A stretch of 64,000 bases of DNA, taken from positions 1,364,001 through 1,428,000 of the forward strand of contig JARKIF010000013.1 in assembly GCA_029378245.1 (NCBI GenBank). The letters are read 5' to 3'. A program made the position numbers and the translations under genes. This stretch comes from Roridomyces roridus (Eukaryota > Basidiomycota > Agaricomycetes > Agaricales > Mycenaceae). The notes beneath the pieces were generated by a model. That model ran no database searches. It had not been told where the DNA came from and saw only the letters and a list, made by a program, of their open reading frames with translations. Each line of letters starts with the position of its first letter. Position 1 is the stretch's first letter. Positions 1 to 11,848 of this stretch are shown here, piece by piece.

Positions 1-1
1 C

Positions 2-1046
2 GATGCCAACGTCGCATTCTTCAGTCACATCCCTCAGCGTGGCGATATCATCATTCATGACGAGTTCATCCATGCCTCCATTTACGACGGTATGCGCTCC
101 AGCAGGGCCCACCTCCTCGTGCCGTTTGCCCACAACAATTTGACGGAATTCCGGCGTGCGCTGAGAGAGACCGTGGAAGGCAACCCGGGAGTGGCTGAGG
201 GGACGACGAGCATGTTTTTAGTGGTCGAGTCGGTGTACAGCATGGATGGGTCCATCGCGCCGTTGCAGCTCATGTCCGACACGTTGGAGGAGGAGCTGCC
301 GAAAGGGAATGGGCATCTGGTTGTTGACGAGGCGCACGCAACCGGGGTCTACGGTCCTCAAGGGCGGGGAATTGTTGCCATGTGCGGATTGGAGGACAAA
401 TGCCTGGCTCGTCTGCACACGTTCGGCAAGGCGTTGAGCTCTACGGGGGGTGCGTCAGCATTTGATTGACACAATTAGCAGCTGACCGTGCTCGCAGCGG
501 TACTCCTTTCGAACCCACTCATCCGAAAGTATCTCGCAGGCCACGGCCGTGCCTTCATGTTTACGACAGCTCCGAATCACACCACCATCCTCAGCGTCGA
601 TTGCGCGATTGACGTCCTGGAAAGCAGCACCGGCGCTCGTCTGCAAGCTCAACTTCTCGACACATCGACGTACCTCACGACTATGCTGCGTACCAGGTTG
701 GTCCGACATCCCGCAACACATCATCTGCCTCCCCACGGACTTGTACCGCCCAATCTCGAACAACGTGGAAACCCTGCCAGTGACGACGCTGCCCACGGCC
801 ATCATATCGATTCTGACGCAGGGCGCCTGGGAGTTGTCGGCGTACCTCGCGAAGCGGGGCATCATCGCCAAGCCGGTCGTATTCCCCGCAGTTCCAAAGG
901 ATAAATCTCGAGTCAGGCTCTCGGTGAATGCCGATAAAACGAGGGAGGATGCTGATAGACTAATCAACGCTGTGATTGACTGGGCCCGAGAGGTGGAGGC
1001 GGTTTATATGACGAGTAATAGTGCGGATCGTTACGCGAGGTTGTAA
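2..1046 (+). CDS. AOS-family PLP enzyme (BioF/ALAS-like), 5' end outside window
   Basis: C-terminal part of an alpha-oxoamine synthase-type PLP enzyme (8-amino-7-oxononanoate synthase or 5-aminolevulinate synthase relatives), which condense an acyl-CoA with an amino acid. Frame 2 is open from the first base. Seen: VVDEAHATGVYG, the conserved Asp/His region that binds PLP, and HTFGKALSSTGG, whose Lys should form the Schiff base. Exons 2-449, 498-689 and 781-1046 join in frame and end with the small domain (RVRLSVNADKTREDADRLI). The second donor (GTACCA at 690) is weak, and the skipped stretch is itself open in the downstream frame, so a one-base frameshift near 690-710 is an alternative reading. 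Substrate cannot be told from this part. No neighbour suggests a biotin cluster. Confidence 0.8.
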
Positions 1047-1524
1047 ACCAGACTTGTGAAACTTGTTACTTCTTCAGTGCTGCCGAATTGCTTTCATGAA
1101 TTCTGTGGGAGGCGTCAAGTGGCCAATCAGACCCAGGGAAAGTCTGGCATGTAGGACATGAGGGCCCGGAGAGAGCAGATCAAGAGATGATGAGTGTCGT
1201 CAAAGAATCACAATGGAAGAGAAAGACAAGGTGTGGCGATCCGCGATTGGTCAGCAAGCCATCAATGACCGCTCTCAAGTCACGCTTCGATATTAGGCCA
1301 GTTCGATACACAAGAGACTTTTGCTGGTAGGCACGTCAGTCGAATAAATTTATTTGAAACGCCGTACCATCTGCAGCCACACGGCAGCAGTCCCACAAGA
1401 CCCAGAGTAAAGGGAGTGGAAATACATATATATGCATGCGGCAACATCGCAACAAGGATAAATATCAAGTACACGCAGGCAGCACCAGGCTCCGTACATA
1501 ACAAAAGCAACATACATGGCCACC
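1047..1524. other. Intergenic spacer
   Basis: 478 bp between convergent genes. It presumably carries both 3' UTRs. I see no further gene, RNA or repeat. Confidence 0.5.
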
Positions 1525-2779
1525 CTAATCTGTCTCATTAGACCGGCTTGAAGTTGCGATAGACAGATCCAGAGTGCCGATCCCATTAACAAAAACGGGC
1601 TCCTCCAAATCCAAAGTAAGCTGAGATCCGCTGGCTTGCTTGCGAGGACGAGCAAACCGCGGGTCCGAAATCTTGCCTTCGCCTTCTCCTTCAAGTTCGC
1701 CACCGCCGGATGTCGACAGAGTACCCCTGGTCCATGCCCTTCCCATAAGAACACGTAGGAAGATCAACTGTGGAGCGATGCACTGCACGCACGTCAGTGA
1801 GATCGTTCTGAACAAGCAAGTGTTCCTAGGACTCTCACCTCGACTTGCACCATCAACGGAATAAAAAGATTCTGAGCTGTGTTGTCGTCCCCGAATAGCC
1901 CAAGCATAATGACGCATATCACAGTGAAGGGGATGGCAGCTTCAATTACAACAGCTGAAATTCCTGCATATTTGCCCCCGTGGGATGGACCAAAGAGCTT
2001 AATCACGGCTCGGCGGTGGTACAGGATACGTCCGGCAATGAAGAGGGTGATCCAAATTGGAAGAATCATAAGAATAATCCACACGGCGAGGGAGAGTGGG
2101 GGGAAATGAAAGTCGACGTTGGGAAGGGCCAATTCGGTGATGAGCATAATGGATAGAACTGCAAAAAGGTATCAATGAGGCTCGATAACATGGGCATTGG
2201 GAGATGAAACGCACCGAGGCACACCACCATAAACAGGGCCGGGGGTACTACAATATACCAGGCGAAATTCCAGAGGACTCCAGCTCGGTAGAGCTATCGG
2301 CAAGTCATTCATTTGGATGTCAAAATAATGGCAGAATACACTTACCAGCAATCCAGAGGGTAAAAGTGACGCCAGTATCGCAGCCACATCCGCGAGGATC
2401 ATAAACCAGAGGGACTGCTGCTCGACGAGGTACTTGTACGGCCCGCCGGGATACGCACGGTCGTTCACCCACGCGTTCTCATTGTAGCGGATGCTGCAAG
2501 CCAAATCGATCGTACCCAAGGCAAACAAGGTGGTGTTGAAAATCAGGCAGACTATCCACATCTTCTTGAATCGCGCTCTGGTTTGCGCCAGGAGGTTGTA
2601 GTAGGTGACGGTCGCGAACACGACTAGATGAACACCTTGAAATACGGTAAGGGCCCGAAAGGATGCATGCTGTCGAAGGACGCACCATAGCCAACGGAAG
2701 CGAGGTGAGTGGAGACGTAGTTCGATTGCTCGTACCACAGTTGTTGAGGGTCTTCCTGAGTGGCGTATGGCGAGCCCAT
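1525..2779 (-). CDS. Multi-pass membrane protein, paralogue of 29155-30411
   Basis: Hypothetical membrane protein of a type common in agaricomycetes; no defined function is known to me. Exons on the minus strand: 2779-2686, 2635-2346, 2293-2215, 2158-1839, 1782-1525, giving 346 codons with all phases consistent. It starts MGSPYATQEDPQQLWYEQSN and then has about seven hydrophobic segments (for example VHLVVFATVTYYNLL, LSLAVWIILMILPIWITLFI). The loop SIRYNENAWVNDRAYPGGPY is nearly identical in the paralogue at 29 kb, and intron positions match exactly. The cytosolic tail is low-complexity and differs between the two. A receptor-like or transporter role would be a guess. Confidence 0.82.
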
Positions 2780-4117
2780 CTTGAACCTGGCAGTCAGTGC
2801 GACGCGAGATCCGAACCATACTTATACAACCGTCTATATCTGCGCATCTGATACTCCTGTTGTGGCTGGTGTGTAAGATTGATCGTCCAGGAAATGAATG
2901 TGCTCCGTCTTCCCACAGACAGCCCAGCGAAGGAGGCGTCGCATGCATGGTTGTCATGCGTTTATACAGCTGCTATTCTCAACCGTAGTACCACGAGGCC
3001 GAGTACTCACCCGTGCTTGAATCATCTGGAGTGCGAGTTTTTGTGAGCACATAACCGCTGACAGTGGGGCTCAGGTTGCAATGGTCTTCCGCGTCATGAG
3101 CGATATTGAATGAGCGAGCAGGAACCTCTGGTTCTGTAGCCGCTGAAATGACTTCTTGGCATGCCAACACAGGTGGGGGGACTAAACATCTCCGCCACTC
3201 ACGCTCGGGTTTATGTGTGGGCCCAAAATGTTCCACCGCCGCCGTCGCTCTTTATGCTGATCGATTGGAACCAGGAATGACGCAGGCTTGTTTTCGGTAC
3301 CTGGCGTGCGGGAACCAGGATATGTTTACGGAGTGACGCGGACAGCGGAGTTTCACGGAGCAATGTAGAGAGAAGATGGAGAAGAAGACAAGCTTGATGT
3401 GGGCCTGTGGCGATCGGCAATCGGACAGCGAGTTGTCGGCATCAATGATCGGAGGTGCAAACGGCGCAAACTGGTGCCTGGAACATTCCACGCAGAGAAG
3501 TGTGACCAAGGCAGAGGAGAAGCGTGCCATTATGGACGTATTTGAAGTTGAAGAGGGTGCATAAATGCAGTTTTTAATTGGAGACACTGTCACACCAGGC
3601 CGGAAGTTCTCTGGCTTCCTCCTAGATCTCGTTTCTACTGTTGCCAGCTTTGTACCACCGTCCAACCACCGTCTGACAATCGCGGTTAACAACACAGGAT
3701 TATCCTATGAGCCACGTTCGTTCCGCACTCAGTTGTTTTCCCACTACTGGTGCTCTTGCTCGCCGTTTGGAATGTATACAGCAGTTGCAAAGGAGTGCCA
3801 TTGAATCATACTCGGCCAAAGACTCGAATGCCGGACAAATGTACGTGTGCTATAACAGCACCGTACGGCGTCAAGTTGAAATCCCACAGCCAAATTGTAC
3901 CAAGTTACTTACTGGATCCGAAAATCACTTTCTTCTTCGTTGCATGGGGACACCCGCGTCTTCCATTCCTCCCAATTATACCCAGTACTTACAGTAATAC
4001 ACTACAAACTCGACAGTACTACACACTATGCTAATTATCTATCTATCTATCCGGATCCCAAAGAAAGAAAGGAACGAACTACGAACTACATACGATCCAG
4101 CTTGAAAGTTTCGCGCA
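2780..4117. other. Intergenic region
   Basis: 1.34 kb between the start of the membrane protein and the end of the RRM gene. Only short overlapping ORFs with no family resemblance are present. A small (CTAT)n run lies near 4035. Confidence 0.4.
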
Positions 4118-7100
4118 TCAATGAAACCGCAACAAAGGCAACACGGCCGGCCTATTCGCAGGATTCGGCGCAGGGAAAATAGGTGAAGCCGGCGGAGGAA
4201 GCTTCATGCCCACAGGACGCGACGCGACAGGGTCGATATTCTGGTCCGCCCTCCTCTCAAAGTTCGCCGCCCCATAGGTACTCGTACGCATCCTCGCTCC
4301 TCCATTGTTCCCACCCATCCTAGTCCCAAAGTTCAAGCTCGCAGCACGCCGAAGACCCGTAGGCACAGTCACCGCTCTACCATGTGCTGCAACGAAATTA
4401 GCCTCTTGCGCAACCGGCTGCCCCATCGTGCTCGGAGGATTATCAGGCTTGGGAGGAAGCGTAGCCTGCGGCTGGCCACGCGGTGGCGTGGGCGGAGGAT
4501 TAGGCCCCAGCGGATTGCGCCAGATCTGGAACTTGCCCTTGCCCTTCTCGGTAGGCGGGGGCAGCTTCGCACTTGCTTTTCTAGCCAGCGGTGCAGCCGC
4601 AGCAGGCGGTCCTCGGGGTCGACGGGGCGGTGCGTCAGGGGGCAATAAATACTTTTCGATCCCTCGTTTCTCGGGCTGACTAGCGTTCGTGTTCGTGTTT
4701 GTGTTGGCGCTCGCGGTTTTCGTATTCGTGTTGTTGTTCATGTCCGTGTTGGTGCCGGGCTGCGGCAGCGTGACTCCACCATTTTGCACAGCTGGTGCTC
4801 CGTTCGCGTTGGCCTTGACCGGCGTCCCCTCCACTTTCGTTCCCTCCACTTTCGCCTCCCTCACAATAGCCTTGGGTACCACAGTCGCATTCACGTTGAA
4901 CTGATTGGGGCTTGCGTTCATAGTCGTCGGAGCCTGTGCCCGCGTCTGCGGATGCCGAGTAGGAGTCGCAGTCGCAGTCGCATTCGTACGCACTTGCGAG
5001 GGAACGTCAAAGTGCACCTTCCTCGCCGGTGCCGAGGGAACGGCTCCATGGCCAGAACCAGCTCCCATCTTGAACGTCCCACCTCGTGGCGCACTCGCAG
5101 CCACTTTCGCAGCTGCAGCGGCATCCATCTCCCTCTTGATCGCTTCCAACGTTCCCAACAACGCGATCATATTCGGATGCATCGGCTGAATCGGCTGCGT
5201 CGGTTGTGGTTGTGGTTGTGGCGGCGGTGGCGGGGGAGGCGCATGATGTGCTGGATGATGATGATGCGAATACGGCGCATACAAGGGATCTTGATTATGC
5301 ACCAACGACGGCGCAGGAGGATGAGGCAAATACTGATGTGGTTGCTGATGCTGATGTTGACGCTGATGCTGATGTTGACGCTGATGCTGATGTTGACGCT
5401 GATGCTGATGCTGATGGCCGCCATGGCCTTGACCGTTGAACGCAAGAAGATCGTGAATACCCCACGGGTTCGGCAAAAGCTGCGGATGCGGATGTACGCG
5501 AGAATGCGAGTAGGAATGGTGAGGCGCTGGAGCCGTAGCGTAGATCGTTTGTTCGTAGGCCGGGTGCGGAACTTGATTAGGCATCGGCATTGGGACAGGC
5601 ATCGGCATCGGCATCTGTTGCGCGGGCGGTGGCGGCACACCCGAATCCACCCCAAATGGCGAGACAAGAATCGGATCCGACACCGACTCTCTCAACTTTT
5701 CCTGCCCCTTGAAATTCAACAACGTAGCCTGCGCGATACTCAACCGACTCGAATCAAGGCCGCCCTCTCGTGTAACGGACTCCGAGCGCTACCATCCAGA
5801 ATGAGCGATGGAGTCGAAAAATGAAAATGTGAGTCCGACGCACCCGAAGCTCTCTCTGATCAAGACTATCCGCGAACCGTAGATAGATCCGGTGCTCCTG
5901 CGTGACGTCCCATCCGCGCACCTTCCGCCCATTGAGTCGCCTGATGACGTCCTCGGCCGCGGAGCGCGAGTCCAGTCTATCCACAAGTCATGTCAATCCG
6001 AGAAAGATGGGGAGAATCAGGCACGCACCTCATAAACGCGATCATAGTCGGCGACCCGGGAAACTTGCTCTTGAGGAATCGGCTGCTCTGAATGGCATGC
6101 GGATACACAAGCTCCAACAATGTCTGCCGGGGCAAATCAGCAACGTCGCAGTATATAGAAGAGCGAACCAACATTTCGGTCGGTGCCCATAGGCAGCCTG
6201 TACATTCGTCAGAGATGGACCGAAGAAAGGATGGCAAGAAAGAAGGAACACACCCTTCAATGTAGACATTCGTGCTCCGCTTGTCCTCGAGCTTGGCCAT
6301 CTTGTCCTTGAAACTAAGGTCCGAGTTCTCTGCCGACCCGTCGTCGCCATCGACATCCCAAGACGACGAGGCTGATAGGGAAGAGGAGGAATGATGCGTG
6401 TTCATTGTGGACCCAATTTGAGTTGCCTATATTATGATGTGAGAAGGGATTCATGGACGAAAGAAGCGCCGCCGACCTTGGAAAGAGACGCGTGGATATT
6501 GCTCCGCTTGAGCGTGACGATGCACTTCTCTGCCGCACCCAGACTCTTGAATCTACCCAATCTCCTCAATATCGACGGGAAAGTCGAAGCGAGCAGGCAC
6601 GTACAGCACGAATCCATACCCGGACAAGCCTTGCGGTGAATGGCGCGTAAAACAGCGGACGCTGACGATCTGGCCAAAGGGCGCGACGATGGCGAAGAGT
6701 TGATCTTCTCGAAAGTAGGGTGGGAGGCCGTTTATGTAGACGTTTGTGGGTTGGGGCTGGTTCGCGGCAGAGTCTGGGGCGACTCCGGGTTTGTGGCGAT
6801 TCGAGGAGAACTCGGGGCTTTTGGGCTCGCAAGATGAAGGGAGAGTGGAGGTTGGGGAGGGTGGCACCCGGCGAGGACTAGAGAAAGTGGCTTGGAGGGT
6901 ATTTCAGCGCGAGGAAGAAGAAATTGAGATGGGCGACGCACCGGACGAAAATGAGATGAGATCAACTTCATGACCCGGCTGGACTTGCTCAAACGAGGGA
7001 GTAGGACTGCTTTGTGCCGAATGGTACTGCTTTATGGAAGAGCCATTGGAATCGGAAGCTGGAAGGGCGAGGAAGCCGGCAGGGGAGGGTGTCGCGTCTC

Positions 7101-7128
7101 TAGGACCCGCTGAGGCGGGCAGAGACAT
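4118..7128 (-). CDS. Two-RRM RNA-binding protein, RBMS/MSSP-like, with Q/H/P-rich tail
   Basis: Eight exons on the minus strand: 7128-6942, 6890-6601, 6545-6477, 6426-6254, 6197-6173 (25 nt), 6123-6029, 5976-5844, 5728-4118; total 860 codons, frame closed. RRM1 has RNP2 VYINGLP and RNP1-like LSGYGFVLY. RRM2 follows directly with RNP2 VYIEGLP and a degenerate RNP1 (PTMIAFMRL). The order and spacing (KMAKLEDKRSTNVYIEGLP between domains) resemble the RBMS/MSSP single-strand and RNA-binding family. The last exon encodes over 500 residues of low-complexity Pro/Gln/His/Asn/Ala sequence, typical of mRNP-granule proteins. Likely a post-transcriptional regulator; target unknown. The start is the first ATG of the exon (7128). 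Confidence 0.85.
5345..5416. repeat. 18-bp coding minisatellite
   Basis: At least three and a half copies of an 18-bp unit (gatgctgatgttgacgct on +). It encodes an HQHQRQ repeat on the minus strand inside the last exon of the RRM protein. The unit length is a multiple of three, so copy-number change keeps the frame. Confidence 0.85.
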
Positions 7129-7433
7129 GAAGGAGGGAGATGGTGTTGGGCGAGAAGGAAAGTAGGCGAGATTTAATGATACACAAGATGTTACAGAGAC
7201 CAAGATGAAAGAGGAGGAGGAAGAGAGGAAGAGGAACGCGCCTTTTGGATTTGATCCGCTGTACCGATTGATCCGCCGGTTGCAGCTGTCCGATCGTTTC
7301 TCTCGGCGTCACACTTCTTCCCTCTGGTGTATGTAAAGAAAATCTTGCTAAAAGCCATAGCACCAAATCATCTACTTACACGGCATCTCAGTGACCGCTT
7401 GAATTCTACGTAAATTGCCATCCAACCTCATGA
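7129..7433. other. Intergenic spacer
   Basis: 305 bp between the RRM gene start and the end of the first SDR. A purine-rich stretch (7205-7240) lies in the probable 5' UTR. No gene seen. Confidence 0.4.
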
Positions 7434-8824
7434 TCAGAACCGAAACACCTGTCCCAAAATCTTCTCCGTAACATCCCACAGCTTCTTGGCGTTCTCCTGT
7501 TTGGCATCAAACACGATTCATTCAATTCCAGATGTTCCACAAAGGTAAACGTTCGAACACCCACAGGATCAGAGGAATGTGCCGCGACCTGGTCGTTGGC
7601 GACTTGACAATCGGCGAGATACGCGCCTGGTTGAGCTGCAGCCGATCAGACGGGGAGGAGTGCAGAAGATCCAGAAACTCACCCAGCAAGCTAGGGTCGA
7701 ATGCGGCCCGAACGGTACTGAAACGCAAAGTAAGTACATGCGGATGAACCAAAACACTTGACTCACGTGGCAGCGCCCTGTCCCATCGTCTTCCATGTAA
7801 TCCCTTCGAGCTCCAAATTAGGTTTCCCGTGCTCATCGACAATTCCTGACACGAGCTTTAGCAGAGAGAATGCAACGAGTTGAAGCCAGCTCACCAGCTT
7901 CTTGGAAATAAGCCCGACTTTCTTCCTTCTGGTTGATGTTCGTGTTGATCACTGGCAGTTCAACAACGTTACAACGAGCCAGAGGATAAAATGAATGGCA
8001 CGCACCACCAGGATGAACACTATACGCAACAATCCTCCCCTCCGTCCTCTTCGAAAACTCGATCGCAGCCAAAATCGCCGCACTCTTCGTCTCGTAGTAC
8101 GGCTCGAAAATAGTCTTGTACTTCTCTGGACTGGGCTGCGCAAACGTCTCAAAGTCAACGCCATTACCATCAGCGTGGAGGCAGCTGGACAGAAACACAA
8201 CACGTGGAGTGAACCCAGAAGTGCGCGACGCGAGGAGCTTCGGAGCGATGAGGTTGGTGAAAAGGAAGGGACCGAGGAAACCCGTAGCCATCTGCTTTTC
8301 GAACCCGTCCACGGTGACTGAAAAGGGTGCGATTGCGCCTGCGGCGTTGTTGATCAACACCTAAAGGCGGTCAGTACGGGCGTCAGAAGTGCATGTCCTG
8401 ACGATAGTCGTACATGCAACGGCTCGGGGTACGCATTGACCTCCGCGGCGGCGGCGCGAACGGCAGCCAGGGAGGATAGATCCAGCGTCAACTGGCGGAT
8501 ATTGGCGTTCGGTAGCTCCTTCTTGATGGCGTCTTCAGTGAGTTGCAACCTATGTATCCTTCGTGAACTCATGTGATGGTTTATGCAAAGCGTAGACGCA
8601 CCGCTCCTTGTTGTATCCAGTAATAACGACCAAGTTGGCGTATTTGGCTAGCACGCGGACCGTCTCGAACCCTAACCCATTCAAGGATGTTCCAGTGACC
8701 AACACTGCGAAGGTGAGCGGATGAGGGATGAGGACAACGAGTCGAACACACCATTTTTGCCGGCGATCTCGGAAGCAAAGACGTCTGCGACTTGCTCAGC
8801 GGTAGTTTCAATGGAGAAGCTCAT
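7434..8824 (-). CDS. Short-chain dehydrogenase/reductase (SDR), copy 1
   Basis: Classical SDR of the retinol dehydrogenase/WWOX-like type, presumably NAD(P)-dependent oxidation or reduction of an unknown alcohol or carbonyl. Nine exons: 8824-8752, 8704-8602, 8549-8414, 8360-8006, 7951-7895, 7845-7767, 7717-7683, 7635-7565, 7496-7434; 323 residues. Motifs in order: TGTSLNGLG (cofactor glycine loop), NNAAG, FLSSC with the catalytic Ser, YYETK (YxxxK), then HPGG. It is one of a tandem pair with 9116-10540, with identical exon structure, and related to the more distant copy at 24.2 kb. Intron 1 starts GTGTGT and intron 2 GTGCGT. Confidence 0.88.
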
Positions 8825-9115
8825 CGTTGTGAGGTGTCGGAAGGATAGGCGAATCGCAGCATCCCTCTTATACTTTGGAACAATGACTGTGCTCCTATGA
8901 CTGGCAGCGGTGATCCGCTGGCCGGCAGCGGTGTTCCTGGTATTATCCGATCGGAATTTGATCTGACTCAGCGCAAAATGTCGAGAGAAGTTCTGAATAA
9001 GCCATGCATGCGAAGGCCGGCAGGCTACAGGTTTGCAGGGAATCGCTTTGGCGCCAGGGATCATGGAATTCGAGTTCGTCCCAAATCCACGCGTTTCCAC
9101 TACATGGTGGGCAAC

Positions 9116-10540
9116 TCAGAAACGAAACTCTTGGCCCAAAAGCGTCTCCGTAATATCCCACAGCTTCTTGGCGTTCTCCTGTTCATCGATATGTTTTAAT
9201 CACAGGGACAAAGGTGCACATTTGAACACTCACAGGATTAGACGAATGTGGAGCGACCTGCTCGTTGGCGACTTGACAATCAGCGAGATATGCGCCTGGT
9301 TGGGCTGGTAATTACAGAAATCGGCGTAATAAAAAGCGGATCGTCAGCCGATGGTGGAAGCAGAAGTCGTCAACTCACCCAGCAAGCTAGGATCGAATGC
9401 TGCTCGAACGGTACTGGGAAGGTGAGTAGGAAAATCCGAAAAACAGATGAAGCAAAAGATTCAACTCACGTCGCAGCGCCCTGGCCCATCGTCTTCCATG
9501 TAAACAGTCCGAGCTCCAAATTAGGTTTCCCGTGCTCGTCGACAATGCCTAACACGAACCGTTACCGGTGTCAAGTGCGCAGAGGTGATACCGATACAAA
9601 CGAGCCAACTCACCAGCCTCCTGGAAATAAACCCTGTTTTCCTCCTTCTGGTTTATATTCGTGCTAATCACTAGAGGAGTTCAACGGCATTACAACCAGG
9701 GAGGAAGCAAGAGGGAGGATGAATTCGAATGGCACGCACCACCAGGATCAACACTATACCCAACAATCCTCCCCTCCGTCCTTTTCCCCAGCTCTATAGC
9801 AGCCAAAATCGCCGCACTCTTCACCTCATAGTACGGCTCGAAGACAGCCTTGTACTTCTCCGGCATGGGCAGCCCAAACGTCTCAAAATCAACGCCGCTG
9901 CCCACAGCGTGAAAGCAGCTGGAGAGAAACACGACACGGGGAGTATATCCAGAATGCGAAGTGCGCGAGGCGAGGAGCTTTGGGGCGATGAGATTGGTGA
10001 AAAGGAAAGGGCCGATGAAGCCCGTGGCCATCTGCTTTTCGAAGCCGTCTACACTGACTGCGAAGGGCAAGATTGTGCCCACAGCATTGTTAATCAGCAC
10101 CTAAGGGCGGTCAGTACGGGCGTCAGAAGGGCATCGATGCGTACATGTAACGGCTCGGGGTATGCATTGACCTCCGCAGCGGCGGTGCGCACGGCGGCGA
10201 GGGAAGAGAGGTCCAGCCTCAACTGGCGGATATTGGCGCTGGGTAGTTCCTTCTTGATCGCTTCTTCAGTGAGTTGCAACCTATCTTTCGTTAGGTGAGT
10301 TGACTGAGTAGTGTACACGCACCTTTCCTTGTTGTATCCCGTGATAATGACCAAGTTGGCGTGTTTGGCTAATACGCGGACCGTCTCGAAGCCTATCCCA
10401 TTCAGTGACGTTCCAGTGACCAATACTACGATGGTGAGTGCAGGGACAGAAAACGAGCCGAACAAACCATTTTTGCCTGTGATCTCGGAAGCGAAGGTGT
10501 CTGCGACTTGTTCGGCGGTAGTTTCAATGGAGAAGTTCAT
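9116..10540 (-). CDS. Short-chain dehydrogenase/reductase (SDR), copy 2
   Basis: Tandem paralogue of the SDR just downstream, 291 bp apart and on the same strand. Exons: 10540-10468, 10425-10323, 10280-10145, 10100-9740, 9670-9614, 9548-9470, 9413-9379, 9304-9234, 9178-9116; 325 residues. Start MNFSIETTAEQ matches copy 1 (MSFSIETTAEQ). Motifs: TGTSLNGIG, NNAVG, FLSSC, YYEVK (YxxxK), DPGG. Exons 4 to 9 are very close to copy 1, and the introns have diverged. Upstream in-frame ATGs exist, but homology between copies starts at this Met. Substrate unknown. Confidence 0.88.
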
Positions 10541-10947
10541 TGTTGTTGTGAAGTTGTTGTGAAGATTTGGAGTGGGAAGAACACACGCTTCGCAGCATAC
10601 TCTTATACTTGGAACGGTGTTCCGATAGGCCGCGGTGTTCCGTCGCATCCTAAAGGACCCGTGAACCAATGCGTCCTCACTGCAATGACATGATAGAAGC
10701 GAAAAAAGAACCGAGCAGAGTTGGGGCGCTGACCACAGGCGGCACTTTCGAAGCACTTCTGTTGCAGTTGTCAACTTCTCGAGCGATTGTCAAGTTTCAA
10801 CGAGAGAGATTCGAGTCGGAATGAAAAGGATGTAGGTCCGCAGAACATTCAATTCAAAGAAGACACGACGGCAGACTTCTCCCCTGAACAGCAATTTTAG
10901 CAAGACATGGATTCAAAGACGGAGAGAGGACAACAAAAACCATTCAT
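10541..10947. other. Intergenic spacer
   Basis: 407 bp between the SDR start and the 3' end of the DUF7330-like gene. It should hold the SDR promoter. No other feature seen. Confidence 0.4.
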
Positions 10948-11848
10948 TCAACTCCCGAACAACCTCCCCCAAAAGCCCTTCTTCGAGCTCGTATCGTTTC
11001 CCGTCTCATCCACGTACTTGACCTCAACCGAGCCATTATGCGTCTCCAAATCCAGCTTATCGCCCAACCACTCCTCCTCAGACGTATAATCAGCAAGATC
11101 CCCTACAAAGTATCGCCAGGTACCGCTGGCCTCTGAGGACGTGGTGGTGGCAGAGGCGAGCGGGCCGACGAGGCGCGGGGAGCCATGACGGGCGCGGATC
11201 GTGAGTGGGCCACGAAAGGAGGCGGGGATGTGCACAGTGATGGGTCCATTGGAGTTGTATGCGTGGAGGTTAATTGAAGGGCGGGGGCTCGTTGGATTCG
11301 TATGCTGGCAAAGGAATAATAATTCAATATTCAGCGAAGAACGAGGGATCGATGACGCACGAGTTTCGCGACAATGGATGCATTCGACGCCTTGAGGTAC
11401 AGCGTGCACTGGCGCTTTACCTCGGCGTCGTCTCCGACAACGTAGATGTTCGCGTCAATGTTTCCGTTACTGGTCTGCACAGACATGTTCCGCCTCGTCT
11501 CTTCCGTCTCGTCGGCTGCCAGGGGTGCAAGGAGCGATGAGGGAATCTTGATGTGCGGGTCGATAATGTAGGTGCCCTTGAGACCACCGTTGCTGCGGCT
11601 GAGAGAGAGAAAGTTGGTAGGCTTGACTGTGTCCAGGATTGCGAAACCCGAGGACGTAGATGACTCATGGATTGGCGGAGACTTGGCACGGGTGTATGCA
11701 GGCGGTGGGTCCTCCTGAGGAGTCGACTCAGCTGGAAGAAGAGGGGCAAGGAGTGTGTCTTACAGGACCAACTGCTCGATTGACGACCAAGTCCACGTTT
11801 TGCACGTCTTTAAGGTCTTTGGAATGGGCGTCAGGGCCCGATAATCAT
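10948..11848 (-). pseudogene. DUF7330-like protein, copy A, 5' end apparently damaged
   Basis: Copy A of a three-member local family resembling the agaricomycete DUF7330 family (function unknown). The C-terminal exon (11304-10948) and central exon (about 11731-11361) are intact and in frame: FLSLSRSNGGLKGTYIIDP, then IPASFRGPLTIRARHGS and WRYFVGDLADY. The 5' part is the problem. A stretch encoding VVNRAVG, as in copy C, lies at 11790-11764. Its frame is closed by a TGA overlapping the only suitable ATG (11848), and the GTAAGA donor at 11763 gives the wrong phase for exon 2. So the start is lost, misassembled, or in an unrecognised upstream exon. Called pseudogene with caution. Confidence 0.55.

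Noticed and set aside
4784..5824. 346-codon plus-strand ORF rich in Arg, Met and Leu
   Set aside because: It is the antisense of the low-complexity exon of the RRM gene. Its odd composition is produced by the His/Gln codon repeat on the other strand.
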